A stretch of 64,000 bases of DNA, from contig JAADJZ010000003.1 in NCBI GenBank assembly GCA_011032825.1, positions 2,046,001 to 2,110,000 of the forward strand. Reading direction: 5' to 3'. Positions 42,333 through 54,844 of the stretch are shown here, in pieces. Each line of letters starts with the position of its first letter. Within the stretch, counting starts at the first letter, position 1. The notes beneath the pieces are model-generated. The model was not told the DNA's origin. It searched no databases and saw only the letters and a program-made list of their open reading frames with translations. The stretch comes from Massariosphaeria phaeospora. Its lineage: Eukaryota; Ascomycota; Dothideomycetes; Pleosporales. The position numbers and the translations under genes are program-made.

Positions 42333-44884
42333 ATGGCCGTCTCTATGCTGCATGCTCCGTCGCGAGCGTCGACGTCCTCGTCCTCGTCCTTCATCCCCGT
42401 CTCGCGCCAGAACACAATGTCCTCGCACGATGGCTCGCGTTCGGTGCGCCAGTCCAAGCGGTACTCGGTCACGGCCCTCTACCTGTCCATGTCCGCCAAG
42501 GACAAAGATCTGGAGATCGAGGACGATCTGGCAAAAGGTATCTTCTTCTTGTGGACGCATCGTGGCCGTCGAGTGCTGACATTGGCCCAGCCCAGAAGGT
42601 GCTGCGCGAGCTGAAGTCGAAGATTTCGTCGCAGTCAAAGAAGAACTTCGTCCTAGAAAAGGACGTCCGATACCTTGATTCGCGCATCGCACTGCTCATC
42701 CAGAATCGCATGGCGCTAGAAGAGGTACGCGCGGCATTGTATCATGGCAGCGAGATCAACATTAACAGTCTGAATAGCAAAACGAAGTCGCCAGCCACTT
42801 GGACGACGCCGCCGAACTACAAGAGGGTTTTTTCCCCAACGACGAGAAGACGCAAACATACGGCAACCTGCTCTTCCTTCTGCAAGCCGAGCCGCGGCAC
42901 ATTGCCCATCTGTGTCGGCTCGTTTCCATGTCCGAGATTGACGCATTGCTCCAGACCGTCATGTTCACCATCTACGGGAACCAATATGAGAGCCGCGAAG
43001 AGCACTTACTGCTGACCATGTTTCAGGTCTGTTGTACTACCCGCAGCGTTTGTGCTATCAGCTAACGCCAGAGTCCAGTCTGTCCTCACGTTTCAGTTCG
43101 ACAACACCCCAGATTACAGCTCCCTACTCCGGGCAAACACTCCGGTCTCCCGTATGATGACCACATATACCCGAAGAGGCCCCGGCCAAAGTTACCTCAA
43201 AGTGGTCCTACAAGACCGTATCAATTCGCTAATTGAGTTGAAGGATCTCGATCTTGAAATCAACCCACTCAAGGTATACGAGAAGATGATTGCTGAAATT
43301 GAGGAGCAGCAGGGTACTTTGCCGCCGAACCTATCCAAAGGCGTAACTGCAGAACAGGCCGCAGAGAACGAAACAGTCCAGCAGATTATTGCACCGCGTT
43401 TGACTATGCTAATGGAAATTGCCAACAATTTTCTTACCACTATTATCACAGGCCTCGAAGAGACACCGTATGGCATCCGTTGGATTTGCAAGCAGATCCG
43501 CAGTCTGTCACGACGCAAGTATCCTGACGCGCAAGATCAGACCATCTGTACACTCATCGGTGGTTTCTTCTTCCTCCGATTCATCAACCCTGCGATAGTG
43601 ACACCCAGGTCGTATATGCTCATTGATGCTACCCCGGCCGAAAACCCGAAGCGGACGCTTACATACGTTGCGAAAATGCTGCAGAACCTGGCCAATAAAC
43701 CCTCGTACGCGAAAGAACCGTACATGGTCAAACTGCAACCGTTCATCCAACAGAATAAGGAACGCATCAACAAGTTCCTTCTTGACCTCTGCGAAGTCCA
43801 GGACTTCTATGAGAGCTTGGAGATGGACAACTACGTTGCGCTGTCCAAGAGAGATCTGGAGCTTTCCATCACTCTCAACGAGGTATACGCCACACATTCC
43901 CTACTGGAAAGACATGTCACGGAACTTGTAGGCGTCCATCTCAACCATAACGCGAACAACGCGTTTGACTTGACTCAGGCCAAGGACGATAGCTCGCACT
44001 TAGGAGTGATTCTACAAGAACTTGGTCCGGCTCCAGCCCAACTGCCACGGAAGGAAAATCGAGCTATCAATCTCCCTTTATTTAGCAAGTGGGAGACACC
44101 TGTGGATGATCTTACAGCAGCCTTGGACATCACGCAAGAGGAGATTTTCTTCATGGAAGCAAAGTCGACATTCGTAATGATGCTGCGGTCTCTGCCCTCC
44201 AATTCAAGCATCACCAGGCGACCTTTGAGGCTGGACCGGATTGCAGAAGCCGCAGCAACAACCAAGAATGACTCGGTTATGGTCAAAAAAGGAATCCGTA
44301 GCATGGAACTACTCAGCCAGTTACAGGACCTCGGCGTTGTTGATAAAGAAGACGGATTCTCGTTACTTCGAGATGAAGTGGAGCAAGAGCTGGTGCATCT
44401 GGGGTCTATGAAGGAGAAAGTCCTCGAAGAGACTAAGAAGCTCGATGAAGTCTTTCGGACAATTCGCGATCACAACGCATATCTTGTCGGCCAACTCGAG
44501 ACGTACAAATCCTATCTCCACAATGTTCGCAGCCAATCCGAGGGCAAGACAAGGAAACAACAAAAACATCAGGTCCTGGGCCCCTACAAATTCACTCACC
44601 AGCAACTTGAGAAAGAAGGCGTGATTCAAAAGAGCAATGTGCCGGAGAATCGTAGAGCGAACATTTACTTCAACTTCACAAGTCCGTTGCCGGGTACTTT
44701 TGTAATTTCGCTACACTACAAAGGCCGCAATCGAGGCCTCCTCGAACTCGACCTCAAGCTAGATGATCTTCTGGAAATGCAGAAAGATAATCAAGAGGAC
44801 CTTGATCTAGAATACGTCCAGTTCAACGTATCGAAAGTTCTTGTTCTATTGAACAAGCGGTTCGCGCGCAAAAAGGGCTGGTAA
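42333..44884 (+). CDS. IQGAP-type Ras GTPase-activating protein (Gap1/Sar1 family)
   Basis: Four exons (42333-42537, 42591-42724, 42778-43026, 43079-44884) encode 797 residues. It resembles fission yeast Gap1, which stimulates GTP hydrolysis by Ras1. A Ser-rich N terminus precedes helical sequence (AQKVLRELKSKISSQSKKNF). The RasGAP domain (about residues 165-480) has the arginine-finger region SLLRANTPVSRMMTTYTRR, the helix TPYGIRWICKQIRSL and the signature GFFFLRFINPAIVTP. The C-terminal RasGAP_C domain contains DNAYLVGQLETYKSYL-like helices (seen here as DHNAYLVGQLETYKSYLHNV), YFNFTSPLPGTFVISLHYKG, and ends KRFARKKGW. There are no IQ motifs or calponin domain, so it is the short family form. 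The phases of all three introns close correctly. Confidence 0.9.
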
Positions 44885-45849
44885 ACTCCAGCGCCCCCGA
44901 TTTCCACAATGAAGCTATGATACCCCTCTACCACGTAGCCTCGTCGATGGTTCGTTCTTCAATTCCGCATCTATAATACTTCCTCTTTCATCTACTACAA
45001 GCACGTTCAGGAGCCGAGGGGTTTGGAGTAAGCGGGACATGGAATGTTTGTTACTGAGTTCTTTTTTCGGGATACCCCTGGGTGGAGTGCGGATCAGAAG
45101 CGCTGTATACGCACCGTACAGCACGAGCACGAAGATACGTCGAAGAGATGAGCCGTTTTACATGGTCGATATGGTATGGGAAGATTGTACTACTGGCTGG
45201 CAGACGCACCAGGGAGCTTTGTTTAGCGCAGGAGCTCAACAAGTGGTAATAGCTATTCCTATCTCTTTTGCTTTGTTGTCTTTTCTGTCTTGCTATAATG
45301 CGCGCGTTGTCAAGCCGGAGGAGGATGTCGTTTGTAGTTTTTTAATGTCCGTTACTGTTATTTCGGCAGGACCGAGTCGTTAGTTATCCTTGATCATCGC
45401 GGTTTTCAGTGTTTGTAAGTCGTGTCCATGTACCATATCGAGGGGTGCCTCGAGTAGCTCATAAAGAAGCCGAATAGTTAGCTGTTCTTTGTGCAAGTGG
45501 TCTGCAAGCTCACTCTCGAGCCACCACTGCGTAGCAACCTGCATTACTCGCACCACGTGGTGCCTCGCTTTGGCCGACAATGGAAACAAGGAGTCACCCA
45601 CGCCGTATCAAAGCCATGGTCCACGACAACGGGTCGCATGAGACGCATCGGGCCTAGCGTTAGCTTACTGCGGGGTGGCACCTCCGACGTAGGCTGCCGT
45701 GACCTCATTGGCCCCCGAACCAGTCAGCCTCGAGGCTGTGACTGCAGTGCAGCTTGTCTTTGGGCTCCAGGCCTCCGCCGACAACCACATACTCTTCGCT
45801 TTCTTTCATAGGCCTTGCAGGGTGTCTGGCGCTTCGAATCCTGTTCACC
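44885..45849. other. Intergenic, RasGAP to small unknown gene
   Basis: No supported gene. A minus-strand frame at 45380-45544 (ATG 45544, 54 codons, begins MQVATQWWLESELADHLHKE) looks mildly protein-like, but has no recognisable domain and no clear upstream exon. Confidence 0.4.
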
Positions 45850-46475
45850 ATGTCTTCCTCGATTGCGATCCCCCGGCGCAGGCAGGGTCAGGACAGGCTG
45901 GCCGCGGGACACTGCTCCTCGTCCTCCTACGGCAGCTACGAGTCGCTGAATGGCGACTCTAGTGCTCCAAGCCCGAAGACGAAGGAGCAGCGTGACAGGA
46001 GGCCCTCGCTGATGTGTAAGCTACCTACGACGTCTCGTTTTACATCCTCGGGTCAAATTACAGACATCAGCAGGGCTTTGTGCATGGCAGTACCAGTACT
46101 AACAAGCCGCAGCCGCTACATTTACTAAGACCGAGCACACCGTCATCAACGTAGGCGACTCAGAAAGCCCGAGGCTGGTACGCTACAACCCTGCATCTGG
46201 CGGTATCGTGGAATGCAGGTTGGGATACTGTGCTGATGTGTTCGACGTATGCAGATAAGCTGTGTCAAGGCATCGCAGGGCTTCAATTGGAATCAAGGTA
46301 CACTTGAACCATGGCTCTTTATAGAGTATATTTGCTAATGTTTTGGCCCACGTGAATAGAGATCTTCCTACCGAGTTACGCTGACTACGACTTCGATGAC
46401 CTCGAGCGCAAGCAAGACCCTGTTCAGGATATCCTTATCTCGGATGAGGAAGTCGGGCAGCTGTTTCCTTCATAA
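45850..46475 (+). CDS. Small four-exon protein of unknown function
   Basis: Exons 45850-46015, 46113-46218, 46260-46297 and 46360-46475 join in phase to give 141 residues. The N terminus is basic and Ser-rich (MSSSIAIPRRRQ, SSSSYGSYESLNGD). The middle has TKTEHTVINVGDSESPRLVR and YNPASGG. The C-terminal third is the most protein-like part: FNWNQEIFLPSYADYDFDDL, then VQDILISDEEVGQLFPS. There is no signal peptide or membrane segment. The 41 nt intron 2 must use the second AG (ATAAG), since the first would create a stop at once. I do not recognise the family. The in-phase splicing and the acidic conserved-looking tail argue for a real gene, but exon borders are hand-made. Confidence 0.6.
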
Positions 46476-47083
46476 CCTACTGGGCGCAATATCTGGTACA
46501 TGGTAGCATTTGGCGGGCGTAACGGCGGACTGTTTGCTCAGGAGTGATACCAGAGGGGTGGCTGCGTGGCATTTGAGTCTCCAATCTCTTGATATCTGCG
46601 GGTGTTGGAGTCCAGTCTTGTATTACCTGTCGCATAGGACGGACATTTACCGCGCGTCAGGTTGTTGACTCTTGTCGGGTGCTTCCGCATTCACGCAGAT
46701 CTCGCAGTTTGGTCCTATAGTCTGGAACAAGAATGCTCTTTACTTGCTGAAAGTCCTCCACAATAGAGTTCTTGGTTCGTGATGTTTCCATCTCGTCTTG
46801 GCCAAGTTCGTAGGAGGGGTACCCCCACGTTTATGAATGCGCCCTCACGTGCCGTCGTGCCGAGGTCGCTGCAGGAACGACACCAAAACAATTATCTTTT
46901 AACAGCTCAGCCAGCCAACTCCACTGCATGACATACCCCGCCGTTTGTAACATCAACCCTGCCAGGGCTCTTCGCATCTACTACTGATACTAGTTACCCA
47001 ATCCCATCTTCGCGACTCTTCGCGCAACTGCTCACAGCGATTGCATTTCGTCCGCAACAACCCGCGCCATCACTACCCCCGCA
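46476..47083. other. Intergenic, upstream of MIS14
   Basis: No gene seen in about 600 bp. Confidence 0.5.
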
Positions 47084-47803
47084 ATGGACAACGAACACCG
47101 AAAAATCGAACTCCAATCCCCAGCAGACCTCACCTTTCTCACAGACCAAATCCGAACCGCCGCTCGCCAGAAACTAGATCTCCACCTACCCCCCGTCACC
47201 GACAGCTCCGAGCCCGATGAACTACGCACGCAAGTCGAAAACCTCGTCGATGAATTCGTGACCCAAGTGCTCGCGGGGATGCGCTCCAACATCTCGATAA
47301 ATGGCATCGATCTCGTGAAGCGCGGTGCGAACGGCGGCAGTGGCGACGTTGGCGACGGCGATGGCGACGGCGACGGCGAGCCCATGGACATTGAAGTCGC
47401 CGACGAAGCCGTAGAAAAGGAAGAGTTTGAGCCCTTCAACGACAAACTGCGCGCGCAACTGGCGTCCGCGATCCAGAAGCGCGACGCGCTGATTTCCAAG
47501 ATTAGTGCGCATCGGCGCGAGACGCCTGCGCTGGCGGCGCGCACGTTCGAACAGCAGTTTGCGCGCGAGATGGACGAGTTGGAGAGGCAGAGGGTGGAGA
47601 GCGAGAGGGATGCTATGCACGCTGATGGTGCCGATATTGCCGGTATAGAGGGGATCAAGAGGGCGGAAGATGTGGAAAGGAATTGGGGGCGGGCGGTCGC
47701 GGGACTGGGGCAGTTGAAGAGCGGGTTGCCCGAGACGAGGGCGAGACTTGAGCGGTGTGGAGATGTTGTGGGTTATCTGGATGGGAAGAAGAGCACAGCC
47801 TGA
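47084..47803 (+). CDS. MIS14: Kinetochore protein Mis14 (Nsl1), Mis12 complex
   Basis: A single exon of 239 residues. Mis14 is one of four Mis12/MIND subunits linking centromeric chromatin to Ndc80 and Knl1. The N-terminal family motif is intact: RKIELQSPADLTFLTDQIRT and ARQKLDLHLPP. It is followed by helices (LVDEFVTQVLAGMRSNISIN). A microsatellite-coded linker GDVGDGDGDGDGEP lies at about residues 87-101. The C-terminal coiled coil includes LRAQLASAIQKRDALISKIS and FAREMDELERQRVESERDA. The region is GC-rich with unusually frequent GC-ending codons. The first ATG fits the family start. Confidence 0.87.
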   Translation: MDNEHRKIELQSPADLTFLTDQIRTAARQKLDLHLPPVTDSSEPDELRTQVENLVDEFVTQVLAGMRSNISINGIDLVKRGANGGSGDVGDGDGDGDGEPMDIEVADEAVEKEEFEPFNDKLRAQLASAIQKRDALISKISAHRRETPALAARTFEQQFAREMDELERQRVESERDAMHADGADIAGIEGIKRAEDVERNWGRAVAGLGQLKSGLPETRARLERCGDVVGYLDGKKSTA

Positions 47804-48223
47804 ACAATTACAATTACCGTTTGCTTTTAGGGTTATCTGCTCGTTTGGCTTGGGATGGCATGGGATAGGATAGCACCACTAGGCCGGCGTCTGGGTGTTA
47901 AGGTCGCGTTCAGGGCGAAATTAAAGTATACCCCAATATGTAGCATCTTCTTATTTTGCACCACTTATTGGATCTGGAGTTGGTATTCATAGTTCAGACA
48001 TGGTATCTACCACCACTAGAATCTCATGCTATTGATTATGTGATCGATGGGTATACGACTCCCGAAGCCAATGTTTGCAGAGAGTAGCCAGAGAGATATA
48101 AGGAGAGTCGAAAGTAGGCCTAGCAAGACTGACCTGAGTGGCCTCCGGAAAACCCTCCTTACTGGCTCTTGGCAAACACCGCAAAGTCTATACTGTAAGC
48201 ACAGCCGTCGATTTTCACGCTCG
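47804..48223. other. Intergenic, convergent MIS14/SAS2
   Basis: Tail-to-tail, AT-rich; no gene seen. Confidence 0.5.
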
Positions 48224-49371
48224 TTACTCCTCCATCTCGTCCTGATCGTCATCCTGGCCCTGTCCCTGTTCCTCGTCCTCGTCCTCATCCTCATCCTCAT
48301 CCTCAACCTCAACTTCAATAAACCCGTCTGGATTTACAGGGTTCTCCAGATCCACCCTATGTTTTTCAGCCCAAGCTCTGACTTTGGCCTTGTTGACCAT
48401 GGCTTCGGCTCCGCCCCTTTTCTTATGCTCCAATACTTCCATTGTCTCCAGGGTTGCGACGATGTCTTCAAGAACGATATATGTCTCGTTTCGCAAGTCT
48501 AGTACCATGAGTGTCTTCTTAGCGGGCGCGGACAGGATGGTGCGAGCGAGTGTTGAAGACCAGTAGCGCTGGTAAGCTAAGCGGCCCAAGTCGGAGAGTG
48601 CTTCACACGGCATTAGTCTAGAAAGAGGCATATGGTGTTGTGAATAGATTGAACGTACGTTTCTCTGGACCACCCAAGCGCCCCTCTCGCTTGCTCATTT
48701 CATAACTGGCACCCATCAATATTTGTCCGAGGCCTTGTTTCTGCCAGGGTGGAAACACGAGGATGCAGGCCAAATTGTTATTGTCCCAACTTAGTTTCTC
48801 CTTGCTGAAGAAGCCGACCACCTGGCGTTGTTGTGGTTCTCCTGAGGACTCGGCCGGACTGGTGTTCTTGATCTCAGGTGATGGGTTATCCGCAACAAGG
48901 AGATAATATAAGAACGTGGTCACATCGTAGAAGACTGATTTTGTATCCAGGAAGAGTTTTGCGAACAGGGATAGGTTCTGTGCATATAACTATCTTACAT
49001 TAGCGCAAGTATTGGGCTTAGAGTCCAAAAGGGACGCAAACCTTATGCTCATCCCCATCGATCTCGTAAAGCGAATACCCATCCTTCTCGTATATAGCCG
49101 CGCCAGGCGGTCCCCCACATCTCAAATCGCATACCTTCAAATGGCCTAGGAACCCGACAAGCTCTTTACTATACTTGAAGCACCACTGGCACACGTACAA
49201 TCGTTCAATCGTTCGCCCAACGAGTTCTTCGGGGTAGAAAGAAGGGTACCACGGTTTGATCAGCAGTGACCCGAACACCACTTCGAGAACATTTGGCTCG
49301 ACGCTCGGCTTCTGGGGTGTTTTGGGTAGAGATTTAGGGGTGCCGTTAGGGACGGTGTGGGATGGTGCCAT
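48224..49371 (-). CDS. SAS2: MYST-family histone acetyltransferase, SAS2-like
   Basis: Three minus-strand exons (49371-49042, 48989-48659, 48600-48224) encode 345 residues. MYST enzymes transfer acetyl groups from acetyl-CoA to histone lysines; Sas2 acetylates H4K16 in silencing complexes. The C2HC zinc finger is VCQWCFKYSKELVGFLGHLK with the last Cys in KVC. The catalytic core has LFLDTKSVFYDVTTFLYYLL (the Lys corresponds to the autoacetylated one), the catalytic Cys in NNLACILVFPPW, the acetyl-CoA loop QKQGLGQ, and the catalytic Glu in GGPEKPLSDLG. There is no chromodomain, and the protein is short, as in Sas2. The C terminus is an acidic DEDEDEDEDEE run from a TCATCC-type microsatellite. 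The GPEK/PLSD join across intron 2 is exactly the family motif. Confidence 0.88.
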
Positions 49372-49984
49372 CGCATCGAGAAGGCGAGAGTGTGGTTCTT
49401 TCTACATGTTGAGGTGGGAAGGTGGAGCGCGAAGTGACATCGGGAAGTGGGAGAAGATTGGCGAATTGGCGACCTCAGGGCCCAACGCGGGGGCACGTGA
49501 GGGCTCAGGCGCCCCCACCACCTCATGGGCAGGCTTTGGACCTCCTTGTACGTACCTGACTACCCTTCACACTTGTAATGTTAGCCAACCGTTCGCTGGA
49601 CCACAGTTAGAATCAATCGGAAGGTCTGGCGGAAGTAGAGCTAATTAGGATGATAGCAGGATTGTGTTTGAAACTCTGGATACGCCTCCCCAGCAGCGTT
49701 TGGCATACATTGTAACTTTATACGGTAGGTGACAAAGGCTCAACACTGTAATCACTAAAAGGATTGACTCAATATCAGCCGGCCGCTTTCACCACGTCGA
49801 TATTACTGGCCGTCTCGATGATCAGAGGAGGATCAAGCTTCATGTAAGGCATCGGGAGTACAAAGTCAAGTTGAGTTCATCGACAAAATCCATTCAATCT
49901 ACTGGAGTTCGGACATTGGTGCAAGCCCATGCTAAGCCTTCCCACGGATGCCGTGTTGTTGTCCATCCCCGCTCCGTGCCTCAA
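49372..49984. other. Intergenic, upstream of SAS2 and 3' of ubiquitin-eS31
   Basis: No gene seen; short ORFs are shadows. Confidence 0.5.
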
Positions 49985-50818
<834 letters not shown>

Positions 50819-51209
50819 CTATCGTCGTCTCATCTTCCACCCAACCCACCTGCACTCCTTCACCCGCACACTCAACCTACAGTTCCACCCGCTTGACAGT
50901 TGTTATACACACATCGTTCTGCAAATCCTCTTCAGCGAGGAGCTTCGCCCAACTTCCACACTTTACACCCATCCGCACCGGCTTCGGCCGTATACACTTA
51001 CTTAAACTAGGCCGCTGGGAGACTGCACCTGTACTGAGGAGACCATAAGGATACCACCCGCCCGGCGGACGCCACTTGCACTGCGTGAGGTATGTACCCA
51101 TCTGGAAACGCGAGGACTTGCGAATGCAACAGCTGACGGCGCGCCAGTTTCGGACCAGATAGGATAACCTCTTCCTCGATAACATCTCCGGACTCGACCT
51201 GCATACATC

Positions 51210-53208
51210 ATGCTGTCCACACATGCGCCCTCGAACCTGCAACGCCAACGGACCCAACATCGCCGTCAATTTTCCACTCCGGCAGCAACCGAGGCGCCAC
51301 AACTACGACAACCGCCTGCTAATCTAACACAGAAACGACAACAGCGAACGGGCATGAGTCTTGATCTCAGGGGTCTCGACCTGGAGAACTTGACCATGCC
51401 TCAACGTGCACTATCCCAGGACCAGACGAACCCAGGATCCATGGACATGCAACCCTTCCAGCAGGAGGATAATAGCGTAAGTATTACTAACCTAGGACAA
51501 CCACAACAGCATACTATGCAAGTAGCGCAGCCGTACAGCCAGCCCCAGCCGGGCCCCCACGACACTTTTTTGCGATCCCCAGTACTACAGTCTCTCCCAT
51601 CGCCACAAACTCCTCACCGGACACTCCGGCCTCAGTCTCCCCAGCAGCCTTCCTCTCCCTCAAAACCACCTACCAACCAACAATTGAAAGAACTCCATGA
51701 GCACATACAGTCAGTGTATGGTTCATGTGGACAAGTCTTCATTAACATCCTCCCCACTCCAACTGCAACGCCTCAGAAGCCCGCGCAGTTACAATGTTTT
51801 GAGCCACTCGAGACGGCGCCACTGCCTCCAAATTTTTCCGATATGGCAGATATCAACCTTGAGCCAACATCAAGTGCCATGACATTCGATTTCGATAACC
51901 CAGACGCCGATATGGGATATGAATCTTCATCATATTACACCTCGGACGCCCTCTCACCGTCACCTCTGTCATCACCACATCAAAAATCGGTGCAGATGTT
52001 TCTCGAGGGAATCGAAGAACACCCGTCCGAAGATTATACTTTCTCGCAACCATCTCCTTTGCTTCCCGCCCTGAGCACCAATAGCCAAATCAATGGGCTT
52101 CCAGGGCCAGCGATTTTGCCCGACCTGGACATGGATGCTGGCATTGAATACACTGGTATTTCAGCAGACGAGGTCCAACGATATATCGGCGAGCAAGACC
52201 CCAAAAGCAATAAGTGGACATGCCTTTATCCTGAATGCGGGAAAGTGTTCGGACGGAGAGAAAATATTCGGTCGCACGTCCAAACACACCTGGGCGACCG
52301 ACAGTTCCGGTGCAATTCCTGTGGTAAATGTTTTGTTCGTCAACATGACCTCAAACGCCATGCAAAGATACACAGCGGTAATAAGCCCTACAAATGCCCT
52401 TGTGGTGCAGGCTTCGCACGCCAGGACGCTCTTACCCGCCACCGACAGCGCGGAATGTGTGTAGGCGGGTTCCCAGATGCTGTTCGGCGGCAAGCCAAGC
52501 GTGGCAGGCCAAAGAAGAGCCGGCCTGGTATTGAGCAGCGACTGGAAAAGTCAACCAAAACGAGACGTGCTTTGGCCTCAGGAGCCTCGTCCATATCAGC
52601 AAGCTCTCCAATGTCTGATGGTCATTCGCCACCATCGTTCGAGGACTATGAACAACAAGCCTCAGGCCTGCCGAGGTTACTTTCTGAGACAGCCAGTTTC
52701 GGCGACTCAGCAAACGTAGCAGTAGATCCCTTCATGTGAGTTCCTACCCGACCATCCTCCATGCAATTCTCGTGCTGATTTCCTGTCAAGTTTCGAAACT
52801 GCCTCTAATTCATTCCCTGACGATGTTAATGCTACCAGCTCCAGTTTCGCTTCTTCAAATTCATTCGCTAGCGACGCCGCATCGATCAACCTCCTGCAAC
52901 AACTTTCCCAGAACACCAACACGCCTCCCATGTCTCCCGCAGACACTCGGCCACTCTCAGCGGGTTCTGCAAAGATGCCAATTCATTCAAGTCCCCTGAA
53001 GGGTTCATGTACCCCGTCAAGGTCATCAACTCAGTCGAATCCGTTTTCAACCCCGCCCACTTCCCCGGTGGAGCCGAAAGATGAGCTAGACGAGCTGTTC
53101 AATTCTATGCCCGACACATCTTATTCGCAGTTTGACTTGGAGATGAAAGCGATGGGCGAGTTTTCGTTAGACACCAGCTCTTATGACTTCCTAGACTTTA
53201 CTGTGTAG
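51210..53208 (+). CDS. ACE2: C2H2 zinc-finger transcription factor, Ace2/Swi5 type
   Basis: Two exons (51210-52735 and 52791-53208) encode 647 residues. The first 330 are disordered and rich in Gln, Pro and Ser. Three C2H2 fingers follow (about residues 338-415): CLYPECGKVFGRRENIRSHV, FRCNSCGKCFVRQHDLKRHA and the atypical YKCPCGAGFARQDALTRHRQ that closes with RGMC. A basic stretch next to them (RRQAKRGRPKKSRPG) is probably a nuclear localisation signal. The C-terminal part is Ser/Thr/Pro-rich with an acidic end (FSLDTSSYDFLDFTV). Yeast Ace2/Swi5 drive daughter-cell and septation genes; filamentous orthologues affect septation, conidiation and virulence. Numerous SP/TP sites (LRSPVLQSLPSPQTPHR-like) suggest kinase control of nuclear entry. 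An alternative start at MSLDLRGLD (codon 47) is possible. Confidence 0.82.
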
Positions 53209-54844
53209 ATTGTCGAACATGGCCATGACGGGAAGACACTGTATGATATAGGAGGAATTCATGAACGTAACGATTGGCGTTCTGCATTCCCAAGGAAATG
53301 ATTAGCATTGGCAACAGGGACGGCTCGGCTGGGTTGTATGATCGTGGGCCTACGACGGATTTTATTGTACTGGCGACAGTTGCCTGCAGGACGCAGACGC
53401 GCACTGTTTGTCATTTTGGATGCGCAGGCGTATTGGGCCAGTGCTGCTGGGATGGTCAAAGCAAGCCGAGCAGTAGCTGATGAAAGCTTCTGGGAAAGCT
53501 CGTTCCGTAGAATGGAAACGTTACCGTGGTGTTGAACAAATTGTCTGCCTGCTTCTCTCGGGCTGGGCCCGCCCGATAACGCGCTGCTGCGAACCATCAG
53601 ATGCATGCAAGTGGGCTGGTTCGCACGGCTCTCCGGCGAGTCTTCGCACCCGCAGCAGCGCCAGCGCCAGCAATCGTGGGCCCCGTACCCCGTACCGTTT
53701 TGGGGGCGCAGGGATGCAGCGATGAGCGGATCGCGGCCGCGGACAGCAGCCAATCACGCGCGTACCCTGTGGATTCCCTGGCACTGGCGCTAATGCAGGA
53801 TGAGTTGTTCAATTGTAGATGGCATGGCCCTCCAGAAATAATACTCGCGGAAGCCCGTCCACGCTTCTCTGCTGCTGCACACTGTCGCTCTCGCTCTTTC
53901 TCTCTCCCTGTCTCGCCCTCTCTCTCTTCTTCTCCGCGCTTTGTGTGCTGTCGTTGGAATTGCGCCCACCCTCGCATGCCTGCTCTGCGTATCTTGCGCG
54001 CCGTGCTGCCAAGGCCGCCGGCTTGTTCGCGACGCCAAAACGCGCTGCTCCCTAATAATACGACCGTCGCGACCATCCCGCAATCTAGGAGGCTCGCTGC
54101 CAGAGCGCCCACGTCGACTCTGCTATCCCATGGTTTTATCGCAGGGCTTGTATCGATGCCAGAGCGTACTCCGCACCTGCGCCACGACAAGGGCCGCTCA
54201 ACACATCCAACACCCATTTTGACTTGGCGTTGCACGTGGACGACTGCTAAAGTGGCCGAGGGCCTTTAAACGTATAACATCCGCTTCAGGCGCCGAGAAT
54301 CAAAGGCTTCATTATGTTTATCGAAGTTGGTGTGGTCGCTACACAGATAGTGCTAACGCTCCTATCGGAAACAACTTCGCCAACAATCCACACTCGTCTC
54401 GACAAGGCGTCTAGCCAAACTCTGCCATAGAAGAAAGAAAAACAATGGGATGATACATGGAGTCCAATATATAGGAAGACCCCGAATCTCGCCTCGCAAT
54501 TGACCGGAGCGTGAAGACGCAAGGAACCCATCGGGTAATTGCTATGACTGATCGCCCGAATGAATGGAAATCGAAACGGGAACACGTGCTACGAGTTGGG
54601 GGATTTGAAGTGGCCATCGCTAGCCTGCAGATGAAAACTGCCCGTCTTTCTTTCCGTCGCGTCGTGAGAATCATTAAGTATGTCGTATAAAAGCTGACGG
54701 CCGTAGTCACGATAACGTCGGCGCATCAGAAGTCATGAAGTCTGCCAAAAACCAGAACCGGGTCGTATACCTAAAGGAGTGTAAGGCTGTGATTAACTCA
54801 TATATGCAGGTCGCGGTTCCACTCACACCAACTCCGAACCACCA
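53209..54844. other. Long intergenic region, ACE2 to ARL8
   Basis: 1.6 kb with no firm gene. A CT-rich tract (about 53884-53935) precedes ATG 53976, which opens 97 codons beginning MPALRILRAVLPRPPACSRR, like a mitochondrial presequence. In another frame near 54155 is RAYSAP. These may be parts of a small spliced mitochondrial-protein gene, but I could not join them in phase. Confidence 0.3.

Noticed and set aside
45380..45601. Minus-strand ORF with LESELADHLHKE
   Set aside because: Only 54 codons after its first ATG, no domain and no upstream exon found. Mentioned in the intergenic entry as a weak possibility.
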